Positions 1 through 8,059 of a stretch of DNA of 64,000 nt are shown here, one piece after another. The translations under genes and the position numbers were made by a program. Each line of letters starts with the position of its first letter. Position 1 is the first letter of the stretch. The notes under the pieces are model-generated. The model did not search any database, was not told where the DNA came from, and saw only the letters and a program-made list of their open reading frames with translations. This stretch comes from CAADGU01 sp964467705 (GTDB taxonomy: Bacteria; Chloroflexota; Anaerolineae; Promineifilales; Promineifilaceae), in NCBI GenBank assembly GCA_964467705.1, contig CAYXUZ010000005.1, forward strand, positions 32,031 to 96,030, in the 5' to 3' direction.

Positions 1-2
1 AA

Positions 3-1613
3 CTTTTGGATACACTCAACCGGGCGGCGTTGAATGGCCTGAGCCTGGAAGAGGCGATTGAGCGGCAAAAACGCACCTGGACGGGGGAACCGGAGCGGCT
101 GCTGCATCTGGATGACGCTGCCAAAGCAGCCCGCACCTTCCGCCAATCCTGCCGGGATAACAGCCTGCTCGACCTCTCCCTGGCAGTGCGGGTCTTTGAT
201 ACGCAGCTTGTCCATCACGAGGTGTTCAAGAACTACTTCCGGGAACGGTATCGCCACCTGATTGTGGATAACGTGGAGGAGCAAACTCCCGCCGGGCAGA
301 ATTTTGTGAGCGAATTGATGGATGTGACGCAAACGACGGCCGTGGCCTACGATGGCGGTGGCGGTTACAAACGTTTCCTGGCGGCCGACCCCGACGGGGC
401 GCGCCAGTTTTACCACCGCAGCGTCTACCAGTTTCAATTTACCGACAGTTTTACGACCACACCTGCTTTGGAAAATGTGGCGAATCTGGTAGAGAATTTT
501 TTGCTGTTCACCGACAAACCGACGGCGGTAGCGAAGGAGGCGATCAGTGGGGTGGTGTACGGCCGTTACCGCCGCGAAATGGTGCAAAACCTGGCCCGCT
601 TCCTGCCCGAACTGATGGCTGAACAAGGACTGGCTCCCTACGAAATCGCCATCATCACCCCGTACCTGGATGGGGCACTACGTTATCTGTTAGGTAACGC
701 CCTGAAAGAAGCTGGACTTCCCTACCGCGAACTGCGCCGCCGTTCCAGCCCGCGTGATGAGCCGCGTGTGCGCGCCTGGCTCACCTGGCTGGCGCTGGCC
801 CATCCCAACTGGGACGTGCATCCGTCCGCGTATGATGTGGCCGAGGCGCTGACTCTGACCGTACATGGTTTTGACCCCGCCCGCGCCGAACTGCTGACCG
901 AACGGCTCTACCGCCTGGATGTGCCCGATTTACTACCGATTAGTGAACTGCCACCGCGCCTGGTGGAGCGGGTGGGATTTGATTTGGTGGGATTAGTTGA
1001 GGAGTTGCGTCTGTGGCTGGAGGCGGTGGATACCACGACGCCGCTGGATCACAGTTTGCATGATTTGTTCCAATTACTATCGCAAAAGCGTTTTCAGCCG
1101 GAGCCGGATCTGGCAGGTGCGGCGGTGTGTGACTGGTTGGTGAAAGCGGCCACGCGCCTGCGCCAATCGGCCGAGGCGATAGGTTTCAAGACATCGGCTG
1201 AGGTTGGCGCCGCGTTTATTGATGGCATTAACAATGGCTTAGTGACGGCCAATCCGCCTGACCTGGGCGACCCACCCGACCCGGAAGGGATTACGATTTC
1301 CACGATTTATGGTTATTTGCTGGCGGGCAGTCCGGTGCGGGTGCAGGTGTGGCTGGAAACGGCGGCCACCGGCTGGTGGGACATTCCCAATCAACCGTTG
1401 AGCAATGCCTTTGTGTTGGCGCAGAGTTATGATGTGTCACGGCCGTGGACGGTGGAAGAGGATTACGCCATTCGCAACGAACTGCTGGCCCGCCTCATTC
1501 GCGGCCTCACTGCTCGCTGTGCCGAAAGCGTGGTGCTGGCTACCAGCGACCTGGATCGGCGCGGCGTCCGCCAGGACGGCCCCCTCTGGCGCGCCTTGCA
1601 GTCCGTTCGATAG
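3..1613 (+). CDS. UvrD/Rep-like superfamily 1 helicase, degenerate, 5' end outside window
   Basis: The reading frame is open to the left edge, so the gene starts outside the window; a TTG at 6 is the first possible start inside but is unlikely to be the real one. About 537 codons are visible. The order of blocks resembles the second half of UvrD/Rep/PcrA helicases. LIVDNVEEQT (around residues 86-95) sits where motif II (VDEFQDT) is expected. AADPDGARQF (near 126-135) resembles the motif III GDxxQSIYxFRGA region. ITPYLDGALRYLL and the following segment resemble the post-motif IV region, and LIRGLTARCAESVVLATSD near the C-terminus resembles motif VI (YVALTRARExLVL). Motif II lacks the usual DE pair, reading DN, so ATP hydrolysis may be impaired. 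A partner nuclease is not adjacent; a PD-(D/E)XK gene lies 42 kb away. The fold assignment is by eye and moderately sure. Confidence 0.6.
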   Translation, partial: LLDTLNRAALNGLSLEEAIERQKRTWTGEPERLLHLDDAAKAARTFRQSCRDNSLLDLSLAVRVFDTQLVHHEVFKNYFRERYRHLIVDNVEEQTPAGQNFVSELMDVTQTTAVAYDGGGGYKRFLAADPDGARQFYHRSVYQFQFTDSFTTTPALENVANLVENFLLFTDKPTAVAKEAISGVVYGRYRREMVQNLARFLPELMAEQGLAPYEIAIITPYLDGALRYLLGNALKEAGLPYRELRRRSSPRDEPRVRAWLTWLALAHPNWDVHPSAYDVAEALTLTVHGFDPARAELLTERLYRLDVPDLLPISELPPRLVERVGFDLVGLVEELRLWLEAVDTTTPLDHSLHDLFQLLSQKRFQPEPDLAGAAVCDWLVKAATRLRQSAEAIGFKTSAEVGAAFIDGINNGLVTANPPDLGDPPDPEGITISTIYGYLLAGSPVRVQVWLETAATGWWDIPNQPLSNAFVLAQSYDVSRPWTVEEDYAIRNELLARLIRGLTARCAESVVLATSDLDRRGVRQDGPLWRALQSVR

Positions 1614-1903
1614 GAAAATGGGGGGAAAAGACGGCCGTATGCTCAAAAAAACCTCAGAAAACAGCCCAAAACCTTTGAGTAACGGCTGAGTGAGCCTGAG
1701 AAACGATTCGGGAAGTCGAAGGAATGATTCAGGAAGTTGAAGGAACGGTTCAGGAAGCCGAAGGAATGATTCAGGAAGCCGAAGGAACGGCTCAGGAAGT
1801 CGAAGGAATAATTCAGGAAGCCGAAGGAACGATTCAGGAAGTTTGAAGGACGACTAACTAACCGCATTTTGCCTTATCCGGCGCGTGTTTTGAGGAAGAG
1901 AAG
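1614..1903. other. Intergenic space with tandem repeat block
   Basis: The 290 bases between the helicase-like gene and pheA hold one ACGGCCGT site (near 1631) and the 21-bp tandem repeat block at 1703-1850. I see no convincing terminator hairpin or gene. Confidence 0.6.
1703..1850. repeat. Seven tandem copies of a 21-bp unit
   Basis: Seven units of consensus ATGATTCAGGAAGCCGAAGGA lie head to tail (1703, 1724, 1745, 1766, 1787, 1808, 1829), the last carrying one extra T. Odd-numbered units begin ACG and even-numbered units ATG or ATA, so a 42-bp higher-order unit is visible. On the plus strand an ATG at 1724 opens a 40-codon heptad-like peptide (MIQEVEG repeats) that ends inside the last unit, but no ribosome binding site precedes it. 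The 21-bp length equals two helical turns. This is a minisatellite-like array with unknown role. Confidence 0.85.
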
Positions 1904-2749
1904 ATGAGTAAGCAGGAAGAGACGATGATTGTAGCTTTTCAGGGGGAACCGGGGGCGTATTCGGAGCAGGCAGTGCATGAACATTGTGGGGCGGAGACAC
2001 GGACACGGCCGTGCCGCACATTCACCGAAATTTTTGAGAGCATTCACAATGGCGAAGCCACCCATGGCATGTTGCCGGTGGAAAATTCGTTGGCGGGTAT
2101 GATTGCCCCGGCCTATGATTTGCTCATTGACCACGATTTGCGGGTGCAGGCGGAAGTGATTGTGAAGGTGGAACATTACCTGATGGCCCCCGCCGGAATG
2201 CAGTTGAAAGATGTCAAACGGGCCATCTCCCACCCGCAGGCGTTGGCGCAATGTGAACAAAGTCTGCGGCGGCTGCACATTCAGCCGGTGGAGCATTATG
2301 ACACGGCCGGAGCGGCCCGCGATCTGGCGGCCAGTCCGCAACCGGGCACGGCGGCCATTGCCAGCAAACTGGCGGCAGAAACGTACAATCTGGAAGTGCT
2401 GGCGCAGCACATTGAAGACCAGCCGTTTAACTACACCCGCTTCTTTTTACTGGGCAAAACAGACCCGCCGCGCCAGGACCCCAGCAAAACTTCGATCATT
2501 TTTACCACGCGCCACACCCCTGGAGCGCTCCATTCCATTTTGGGTGAACTGGCCGACCGGGGCATCAACCTGACGAAGATTGAGTCTCGGCCGCGCCGCA
2601 ATCGTCCCTGGCATTATCGTTTTTTTGTGGATTTTGAGGGGCACGAGAGTGATGAGAATGTGAAGGTAGCCATGCTTGGCATCCTCAAACATTCCTCGTT
2701 TTTGCAGGTGTTGGGCAGTTACCCCATGGCCAAGATCAACGGCAATTGA
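1904..2749 (+). CDS. pheA: Prephenate dehydratase with ACT domain
   Basis: Converts prephenate to phenylpyruvate in phenylalanine synthesis, in the cytoplasm. The protein of 281 residues has the usual length for the monofunctional enzyme. The N-terminal PDT fold begins FQGEPGAYSEQA, continues with the LPVENS motif (near residue 65) and ends with the catalytic TRF motif in YTRFFLLG (near 185). The C-terminal ACT domain (about 198-275) carries the ESRP motif (KIESRPRR) that binds phenylalanine for feedback inhibition. Two starts are possible: ATG 1904, after GAGGAAGAG, or ATG 1925, after AGGAAGAG. The second gives the more typical N-terminus (MIVAFQGEPG). The gene is convergent with the glycosyltransferase, and its stop lies inside a shared palindrome. 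No other aromatic amino-acid gene is next to it. Confidence 0.95.
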   Translation: MSKQEETMIVAFQGEPGAYSEQAVHEHCGAETRTRPCRTFTEIFESIHNGEATHGMLPVENSLAGMIAPAYDLLIDHDLRVQAEVIVKVEHYLMAPAGMQLKDVKRAISHPQALAQCEQSLRRLHIQPVEHYDTAGAARDLAASPQPGTAAIASKLAAETYNLEVLAQHIEDQPFNYTRFFLLGKTDPPRQDPSKTSIIFTTRHTPGALHSILGELADRGINLTKIESRPRRNRPWHYRFFVDFEGHESDENVKVAMLGILKHSSFLQVLGSYPMAKINGN

Positions 2750-2760
2750 CAATTGTCAAT
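2745..2760. repeat. 16-bp palindrome overlapping two convergent stop codons
   Basis: ATTGACAATTGTCAAT is a perfect palindrome. The TGA of pheA (2747-2749) and the TGA of the minus-strand glycosyltransferase (2756-2758) sit at mirror positions in it. A related word, TCAATTATCAAT, follows. It may be a fragment of the short repeated words seen in other intergenic spaces of this window. Confidence 0.8.
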
Positions 2761-5548
2761 TATCAATGGGTTGGAGGCGGATGGCGTCGCTGGTTGTGCC
2801 GTCGGGGAGAGTGGCTTGCAGGCGACGGCCGTTTTCCGCCAGATAAATGCCCACTTCCAATGGATAAGTTCCAGGGGGGGCGGTTTCCGGCAAGACAATC
2901 TGATAACTGTCAATCACAATTTCGCCCACCTGCCAGCGCGTAGTGGGGTATTGGCCTTGTTGCGGCATCACATCTTGCTGCCAGGCGCAGGGGTTACACG
3001 TGCCATCCGGCTGTAACAAATGGACAAAGATGGTGTAATCATCCCTCGGAAGTTGGGCTGCCTGCCAGACGAGGGTGAGGGTGTAGACGCCCGGCTCATC
3101 CGTGGCGTTCAGGCTGTAACCGAGCAGGGAGATTTCGTCACCAAAAATGGCGTTGACATCATTTTCAAATGGGGGTGGCGCGAAAAGACGCTGTGTTGCA
3201 TTGACGGCAAGTAAGCCCAGGTCAACTCCTTTGAGTTTCTCCCCGTTTTCATTAAAAAACCTGGCAATCAGTTGATACGCTCCAGCCGGTATATCAGCGG
3301 GAATAGACAGAATCTGGCGGTCTATGATGAATTGAGGTGGCTGCCATTCGCTGAAAGGGTAACGGCCGTAAGCAGGCTGAGTCTCCAAAATGATGTATTC
3401 TGTGCCAGATGAAGGATGTCTGAGGATAAATTGGGTTGTGGTTGGGGCAACTGCTCTGGTGGCTAGCCACCATAACGCCAGCCCATACGGTTCGCCGGTT
3501 GCGGTTTCGTCAGCGCCTCGTTCATACCCTAATAGCCGAAGATTTGGCCGTATTTCTTGTTCCGACACATGGGGTGGTTGGGGTATTTCATTCGGGAGGC
3601 CAGCTACCTGAACAACTACGTTGTCAATGAGATAAGCGCTGCCAGCGTAACGGCCGTTGGCATCCAATCGGGGCAGCAATTCTCCGGTTGATCCGGAAAA
3701 CAACCCCACACGCAGCCGGTAACGATCTGGCGGTGCACCTGCTGGAATGGGCACATCTACTCGTTGCACAATAATCTCGTCTGGCGACCACTGACTTGCC
3801 GGATAAGCAAAAGTTTCTATCTGGCTCCAGCGGTGCCCTTGCCTATCTTCCAGATGTACAAATGGGGAGAAATCACCCATCTGCAATTGGTTGATCTGCC
3901 AATAAAGGGTGAGTGGCAGGGTGCTGTCGGGTGAGCCATTGCCTAAATCATAGCCAAGCAGGGTGATGCTGCCACCAAAATTGGCGCCCACCAGATGGCT
4001 GATGATGAGTGGAGGGGTAGTGGTTAACTCATAAGCTTCATACGCCGGGCTGCCATCGGGGGCCAGACTGGACGGTAACGGCGTGGCCTGGGCAAAGTAA
4101 GGCGCGGCCCAGGTCGGTAAGGGGCTGTTATGGGGGAAGATGTAGACGGCCGTTTGTCCCGGCGGAAATACCACGGCCTGGCTTTGCGGTAGCCACTTCA
4201 CCTGCCCGTACTTCTCGCTCAGATAGGCTAATGTTGGATGCTGGTAATGTTCGGCAGCCACATACAGTTGTTTGCCGGTGGTATCCAGATCATTCAGGAA
4301 ACTGGCGGCGGCGGCCAGGTCGCCATCCGTCTCAAAAAAAACGTCGCCCCTCATGCCCCACTGCTGGAAATAGAGCCGGTCTACGTGTAAGCTGCCGACC
4401 ATGAGTACCAGGGTGGCGATGACGATCGCGGCGGTGGTAGGCTGCGGCCGGCCAAAACGGGCCTGCACATCATTAAGCAGTGTCATCAGGCCGATGGCTG
4501 GCAAGTAAAAGATGAAGGGGATAAGGCCAAAGGAGCGGATGTTGCTTGGAACAATTTCATTTACGGCCAGGGCAGTGGGCAAAATCATCACCAGCGGCGC
4601 CAGGATAAGCAGCAATGCCGCGCCACGTTGCCAATCGGTTGTTGTTTTGCGCCAGCGTATGAGCAGTGTACCCCAACCGACCAGCAGCAGGCCGCCCCAG
4701 AACCAGCCGAACAACGGCCGTCCGGGTAAATTGAAGCGCATATAAGGATCGCCCTGCAAAAAAAACATCCCCAGTGATTTGAGGTAGCTTTGGGGAATAG
4801 TAAGGCCACTGCCATCGGGGGCGACCTGGGAAATCCGCACCCAAAAAGCATCCGGGTGCAGGCGGAAATAGTTGAGCAGGGGCAGGGTGATGACAAAGGC
4901 GACGAGAAGAGTAACGGCCGTTTGCCGCCATCGTAATTGCCAGTTCGTGCGGCTAAACAAGAGGGGCAATAAAGCCACCAGCAACAGTAGCGGAAATAGA
5001 CGCACGGCGAGATAAGTGTAAGCCGACAACCCCAAAAAAATACCGGCAAACATACACCAGCCCCAATGATTCAAGCGATAACCCCGCCACAACGCCGCGA
5101 TTGTCAGGGCTTGCAACAATGGTTGCGTGTTCACGCGGAACCCCAATCGGCTAAAGAGCAGAAACCAGAAACTTACAGTTAATAAGGAAACGGCTAACAA
5201 AGCCACACGGCGGTCACGGCTTATCTCCATGCCCAACCAGTAAGTTGTGGCAATAGTAAGCAGGCTGATGTAAACGGCCGTTAAGCGCAGCGAAAACACG
5301 GAACTACCTACCAGTCTCGTTATCGCCCCCGCCAGATAAAAAAACAGCACTTCTTTGCCAGTGTAGCTAGAAATAAATACAGGCCGATAACCGTCAAAAG
5401 CAATTTGGGCAACTAATGTGCCGTTGGCTGCTTCATCATAATGCAGGCCCGGCAATTGATCGGATAAGTTGGGTATTCGTAATGTGATTGCTGCCATCAG
5501 GCAAAGTAGCATGAAAAGGAGGGCGTGATGGTAACGAATATAATGCAT
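2756..5548 (-). CDS. GT39/ArnT-like membrane glycosyltransferase with beta-rich C-terminal repeats
   Basis: A 930-residue integral membrane protein. The first ~450 residues hold about ten hydrophobic segments. HYDEA at 36-40 (D38, E39), just after the first segment, is the expected GT-C catalytic/metal DE pair in the first outer loop, as in GT39 and ArnT-type enzymes that use polyprenyl-phosphate sugars. The C-terminal half (about 500-930) is soluble and contains three similar beta-rich repeats. Each starts LLGY and passes through L-x-L-x-W to a G-x-Y-x-L segment near its end, with FVHL in the first and third. These repeats are probably extracytoplasmic sandwich domains. The acceptor and sugar are unknown. 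The ribosome binding site is weak at the first ATG; MLLCLMAAIT, 12 residues later, is an alternative start. An extended -10 box lies about 38 bases upstream. Confidence 0.8.
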   Translation of the reverse strand: MHYIRYHHALLFMLLCLMAAITLRIPNLSDQLPGLHYDEAANGTLVAQIAFDGYRPVFISSYTGKEVLFFYLAGAITRLVGSSVFSLRLTAVYISLLTIATTYWLGMEISRDRRVALLAVSLLTVSFWFLLFSRLGFRVNTQPLLQALTIAALWRGYRLNHWGWCMFAGIFLGLSAYTYLAVRLFPLLLLVALLPLLFSRTNWQLRWRQTAVTLLVAFVITLPLLNYFRLHPDAFWVRISQVAPDGSGLTIPQSYLKSLGMFFLQGDPYMRFNLPGRPLFGWFWGGLLLVGWGTLLIRWRKTTTDWQRGAALLLILAPLVMILPTALAVNEIVPSNIRSFGLIPFIFYLPAIGLMTLLNDVQARFGRPQPTTAAIVIATLVLMVGSLHVDRLYFQQWGMRGDVFFETDGDLAAAASFLNDLDTTGKQLYVAAEHYQHPTLAYLSEKYGQVKWLPQSQAVVFPPGQTAVYIFPHNSPLPTWAAPYFAQATPLPSSLAPDGSPAYEAYELTTTPPLIISHLVGANFGGSITLLGYDLGNGSPDSTLPLTLYWQINQLQMGDFSPFVHLEDRQGHRWSQIETFAYPASQWSPDEIIVQRVDVPIPAGAPPDRYRLRVGLFSGSTGELLPRLDANGRYAGSAYLIDNVVVQVAGLPNEIPQPPHVSEQEIRPNLRLLGYERGADETATGEPYGLALWWLATRAVAPTTTQFILRHPSSGTEYIILETQPAYGRYPFSEWQPPQFIIDRQILSIPADIPAGAYQLIARFFNENGEKLKGVDLGLLAVNATQRLFAPPPFENDVNAIFGDEISLLGYSLNATDEPGVYTLTLVWQAAQLPRDDYTIFVHLLQPDGTCNPCAWQQDVMPQQGQYPTTRWQVGEIVIDSYQIVLPETAPPGTYPLEVGIYLAENGRRLQATLPDGTTSDAIRLQPIDN

Positions 5549-5585
5549 ATAGGGGATTTTATCTGCCCGGTAATTCTGTGTCGAA

Positions 5586-5594
5586 GTTATAGCA
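5586..5594 (-). promoter_or_regulatory. Possible extended -10 promoter element for the GT39-type gene
   Basis: On the minus strand TGCTATAAC matches an extended -10 box (TGnTATAAT) and ends 38 bases before the ATG at 5548. No good -35 box is seen, as expected for extended -10 promoters. Assigned by eye only. Confidence 0.35.
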
Positions 5595-5740
5595 TACGTG
5601 GCAGAGTTATTGTGATTTATTTCACGTGCGTAGGTTTTGCGTTGGTTTGGCGTAGGGGCGGCGTACAGCCAGGCGTATATAAGACGTATAAAATCCAGGG
5701 TGAAGGGTAAAAAATCTCTTCTTCTTCTCCTCCTTTTAAC

Positions 5741-5770
5741 GAGAGTCAGGTTTCGGCGTTCCTGACTCTC
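5741..5770. repeat. Perfect 10-bp inverted repeat
   Basis: GAGAGTCAGG and CCTGACTCTC flank a 10-base loop. There is no T-run, so this alone is not a classic terminator. It sits next to the stronger hairpin at 5778-5809 and may act with it. Confidence 0.6.
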
Positions 5771-5777
5771 ACCAACG

Positions 5778-5809
5778 AAAAGGGGCCGGCAAATCAGCCG
5801 GCCCCTTTT
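5778..5809. terminator. Strong hairpin terminator, usable from both strands
   Basis: AAAAGGGGCCGGC and GCCGGCCCCTTTT form a perfect 13-bp stem around a 6-base loop, and T-rich sequence follows on both strands. It begins 26 bases after the stop codon of the minus-strand acidic protein, so it most likely ends that transcript. Confidence 0.85.
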
Positions 5810-5834
5810 GCTTTATTGGTTCGCGCGGCCGCGC

Positions 5835-6042
5835 TTACTCTTCCTGCCCCGCGCCGTTCGTGCCGTGAGATGTGGTTTCGATGATTTCGATGATCTCAAT
5901 TGCCTCTGCCGATTCAACGACTTCGACAACTTCAACGATTTCGTCCCCGGCGGGTTCGCCGTTCATCTCGCCCGGGGCTTCGCCCGCGTACGTCGCATTT
6001 TCANNNNNNNNNNTATTTGCCTGCGGCGTCTAAATTCTCCAT
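5835..6042 (-). CDS. Small acidic protein, interrupted by an assembly gap
   Basis: Two fragments on the minus strand seem to belong to one gene split by the 10-N gap at 6004-6013. The start fragment is ATG at 6042 (MENLDAAGK). The end fragment is 56 residues long and reads to a TAA at 5837-5835. The C-terminal part is rich in glutamate, isoleucine and valine in a repeating pattern (EIVEVVEVVESAEAIEIIEI) and ends NGAGQEE. The strong terminator just downstream supports a real gene. The frame across the gap cannot be checked because its length is nominal. No family is recognised. Confidence 0.45.
6004..6013. other. Assembly gap (10 N)
   Basis: A nominal-length gap inside the small minus-strand acidic protein gene. 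Confidence 0.99.
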
Positions 6043-6199
6043 AGTCTGAAGATTCTTATACCCTAACAGATGAAGCAAGGGTAAAGGCATCACCACTAGA
6101 CTAAACTCCTATTTTCGACAAGTCTCAAGTCAATTAACCTACAGGGTGGGACGGGGTGCATCCCCACTGTGAAGAAGTACAGTAACTAACAATCCTGGC

Positions 6200-6228
6200 T
6201 TGTAATTGTATTGTGATTCACCCATAAA
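6200..6228 (+). promoter_or_regulatory. Possible promoter upstream of the diterpene cyclase
   Basis: TTGTAA (6200-6205) and CATAAA (6223-6228) are separated by 17 bases, an acceptable sigma-70-like pair. It lies about 85-100 bases upstream of the coding start. Weak assignment by eye. Confidence 0.3.
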
Positions 6229-6237
6229 AATATGTCA

Positions 6238-6255
6238 ATTTGCACATATGCAAAT
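6238..6255. promoter_or_regulatory. 18-bp inverted repeat, operator candidate for the diterpene cyclase
   Basis: ATTTGCACATATGCAAAT has perfect 7-bp arms around CATA. It lies 10 bases downstream of the possible -10 box and about 60-90 bases before the cyclase start, a usual place for a repressor site. No regulator gene lies next to it. Confidence 0.4.
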
Positions 6256-6312
6256 GCGGTTACACAGACTTACCATAGGAAAAGCGCCAGATGAATTTTG
6301 GGTTGTGGTTGA

Positions 6313-7872
6313 ATGATGGAGCAAGAGATGAAGTCAAAAAATAATCTATATAGTGAGTTGGGGCAGATGGGATATATATCCCCTGAAGCATACAGTACAG
6401 CCTGGGTGGCCATGGTGCCTGACAAGACAGATTTGGGTTGTCCCGCATGGCCTGAGGCATTGCACTATCTGCGTAAGCACCAATTGCCAGATGGCGGTTG
6501 GGGGGAGCCGTCTGTCTATTTTGCCCATGAACGTCTTATTTCTACCCTGGCCTCTATACTGGCTTTGTCTACCTGGAATGAGCCTTCTGATGCTGACTAT
6601 ATTTCGCGTGGCATTGAGGCAGTCTGCCAGTATGCCCAGCAGTTACCATTGGAATCGGAAGCGCCCATCGGGTTTGAGTTACTTTTGCCGGGTTTGCTTT
6701 CTAAATTGGAGGCTTTCAACCTAAATCTGCCCTCCACACTCTGGTCGGAGGAACTTAAGCAAATTACCGCCCGGAAAATGGCATTGATCGGTAAATTGGA
6801 GATTGATTATTCACAACCGCGAACTTGGTGGTTCAGTATGGAGATGCTGCCAGAAAGTCGGCTGGCGGAAGTAGATGATCGTATCTTGGATAGGTATGGG
6901 TCTATTGCTACTGCAACTGCAACAACAGCTGCTTATTTACGTGCTTTGCGTCTGCACGGCCGTGACTCTGAACAGGCAGCCGCTTTTCTAAACCATGTGT
7001 TAAAACTCGGTAATGGTGGCGTCGGATTTTGTTGGCCTGTTGAAGTCTTTGAACTGACCTGGGTATTAGATAGTTTTCGCCGGGCCGGGTTTTCCCCAAC
7101 AGATCGCGAGATAATGCCGCTAATAAAACAACTGGCCCACATTTATGAATCAGCACCTGCCGGATTATCCTGGAGTCAGTCATTTCCAGTTAATGACAGT
7201 GATAATACGGCCACCGGCTATGCTGTGTTACGATGGGCCGGATTAAAACCGTCAGAAAAGCCATTGCTTAATTTTTGGGACACAAACTACTTTTTTACTT
7301 ACCTGGATGAGCGTTCGCCTTCTGTATCTGCTAATGTCCATGCCCTGATGGCGCTTCGCTACAATCTGGCCAGCCACGAACATAAACAGTTAGCCATTCG
7401 GGTTACGCAATGGTTGCGGGAGCAGTTGAATCGCCATAGTCAGTTCAATGATAAATGGCATATTTCACCGTTGTATGTCACTTCGCGGGCCATTTCTTCA
7501 CTGGCAGGCTGGGATGATGAGTTGGCTCAATGGTGTGTGGACTATATTCTTGAGCGTCAGGACGGTACCGGTGGCTGGGGGAGTGGTAAGCAACCCAGCG
7601 TTGAAGAAACAAGTTTTGCTGTCTTAGGGCTAATTGCAGCTGCACAAGCTGGGTTAGCAATAGATGCAATGTCATTAAGATCTGCTGGTCAGTTTCTTAA
7701 CCAGAAGAACACACAGCGCCCTTCAGAGCGTTTATGGATTGGTAAAACCTTATATCAGCCCGTTGGCGTTGCTATGGGCACGGTATTTGCTGCTCAGGCG
7801 GCCCTGGCGAGATACCAGGCTTACACCTGGTCGCAATCTCTTTCAACACTCCCATCACCTTTGCATTTGTAA
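6313..7872 (+). CDS. Class II diterpene cyclase (Rv3377c/halimadienyl diphosphate synthase-like)
   Basis: Expected to protonate and cyclise geranylgeranyl diphosphate to a bicyclic (labdane, halimane or clerodane type) diphosphate. The 519-residue length fits the bacterial betagamma-domain enzymes. Blocks that match what I recall of the M. tuberculosis enzyme are ISPEAYSTAWVA near the N-terminus, QLPDGGWG, ERLISTLASI, IGFELLLP, DKWHISPLYVTSRAI and LWIGKTLY near the C-terminus. The general-acid motif is D295-S-D297-N-T-A, a variant of DxDD(T)A; the fourth residue is Asn. QDGTGGWG near 417 is a QW-type repeat. ATG 6328 has a better ribosome binding site (GGAG, 6 bases away) than ATG 6313. A strong terminator follows. 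The partner synthase is 1.3 kb downstream. Base composition is more AT-rich than the flanks and the gene holds a single ACGGCCGT site, so transfer is possible. Confidence 0.88.
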   Translation: MMEQEMKSKNNLYSELGQMGYISPEAYSTAWVAMVPDKTDLGCPAWPEALHYLRKHQLPDGGWGEPSVYFAHERLISTLASILALSTWNEPSDADYISRGIEAVCQYAQQLPLESEAPIGFELLLPGLLSKLEAFNLNLPSTLWSEELKQITARKMALIGKLEIDYSQPRTWWFSMEMLPESRLAEVDDRILDRYGSIATATATTAAYLRALRLHGRDSEQAAAFLNHVLKLGNGGVGFCWPVEVFELTWVLDSFRRAGFSPTDREIMPLIKQLAHIYESAPAGLSWSQSFPVNDSDNTATGYAVLRWAGLKPSEKPLLNFWDTNYFFTYLDERSPSVSANVHALMALRYNLASHEHKQLAIRVTQWLREQLNRHSQFNDKWHISPLYVTSRAISSLAGWDDELAQWCVDYILERQDGTGGWGSGKQPSVEETSFAVLGLIAAAQAGLAIDAMSLRSAGQFLNQKNTQRPSERLWIGKTLYQPVGVAMGTVFAAQAALARYQAYTWSQSLSTLPSPLHL

Positions 7873-7910
7873 CTGGCTGAATTCCTGATTCCGAACAAGC
7901 TAGATGATAG

Positions 7911-7950
7911 AAAACAGCCCTCCTTTTTGATTATTAAGGAGGGCTGTTTT
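7911..7950 (+). terminator. Rho-independent terminator after the diterpene cyclase
   Basis: AAAACAGCCCTCCTT and AAGGAGGGCTGTTTT form a perfect 15-bp stem with a 10-base loop, and T-rich sequence follows on the plus strand. The hairpin could also serve the minus-strand gene ending at 8060. Confidence 0.92.
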
Positions 7951-8059
7951 TCGTTGATTTTATATTGGCTGTGGCTGTTTTTGATCGTGCCACCTTTAGT
8001 AAAACTGTCAGATTATGCCCTTTGCCAGCATAGATGTCTGAGCTTGAGCGTTCTGGTTT

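Noticed and set aside
1703..1850. CRISPR array
   Set aside because: Units are directly adjacent with no spacers, are only 21 bp, and there are no cas genes nearby.
1643..1867. A minus-strand ORF across the 21-bp repeats
   Set aside because: It is an artefact of the repeat (FLNRSFGFLN-type low complexity) and lacks a ribosome binding site or homologue features.
5808..6044. Plus-strand ORF across the 6004 gap
   Set aside because: It is antisense to a well-terminated acidic minus-strand coding frame and its product (rich in F, D, N, R) shows no domain features.
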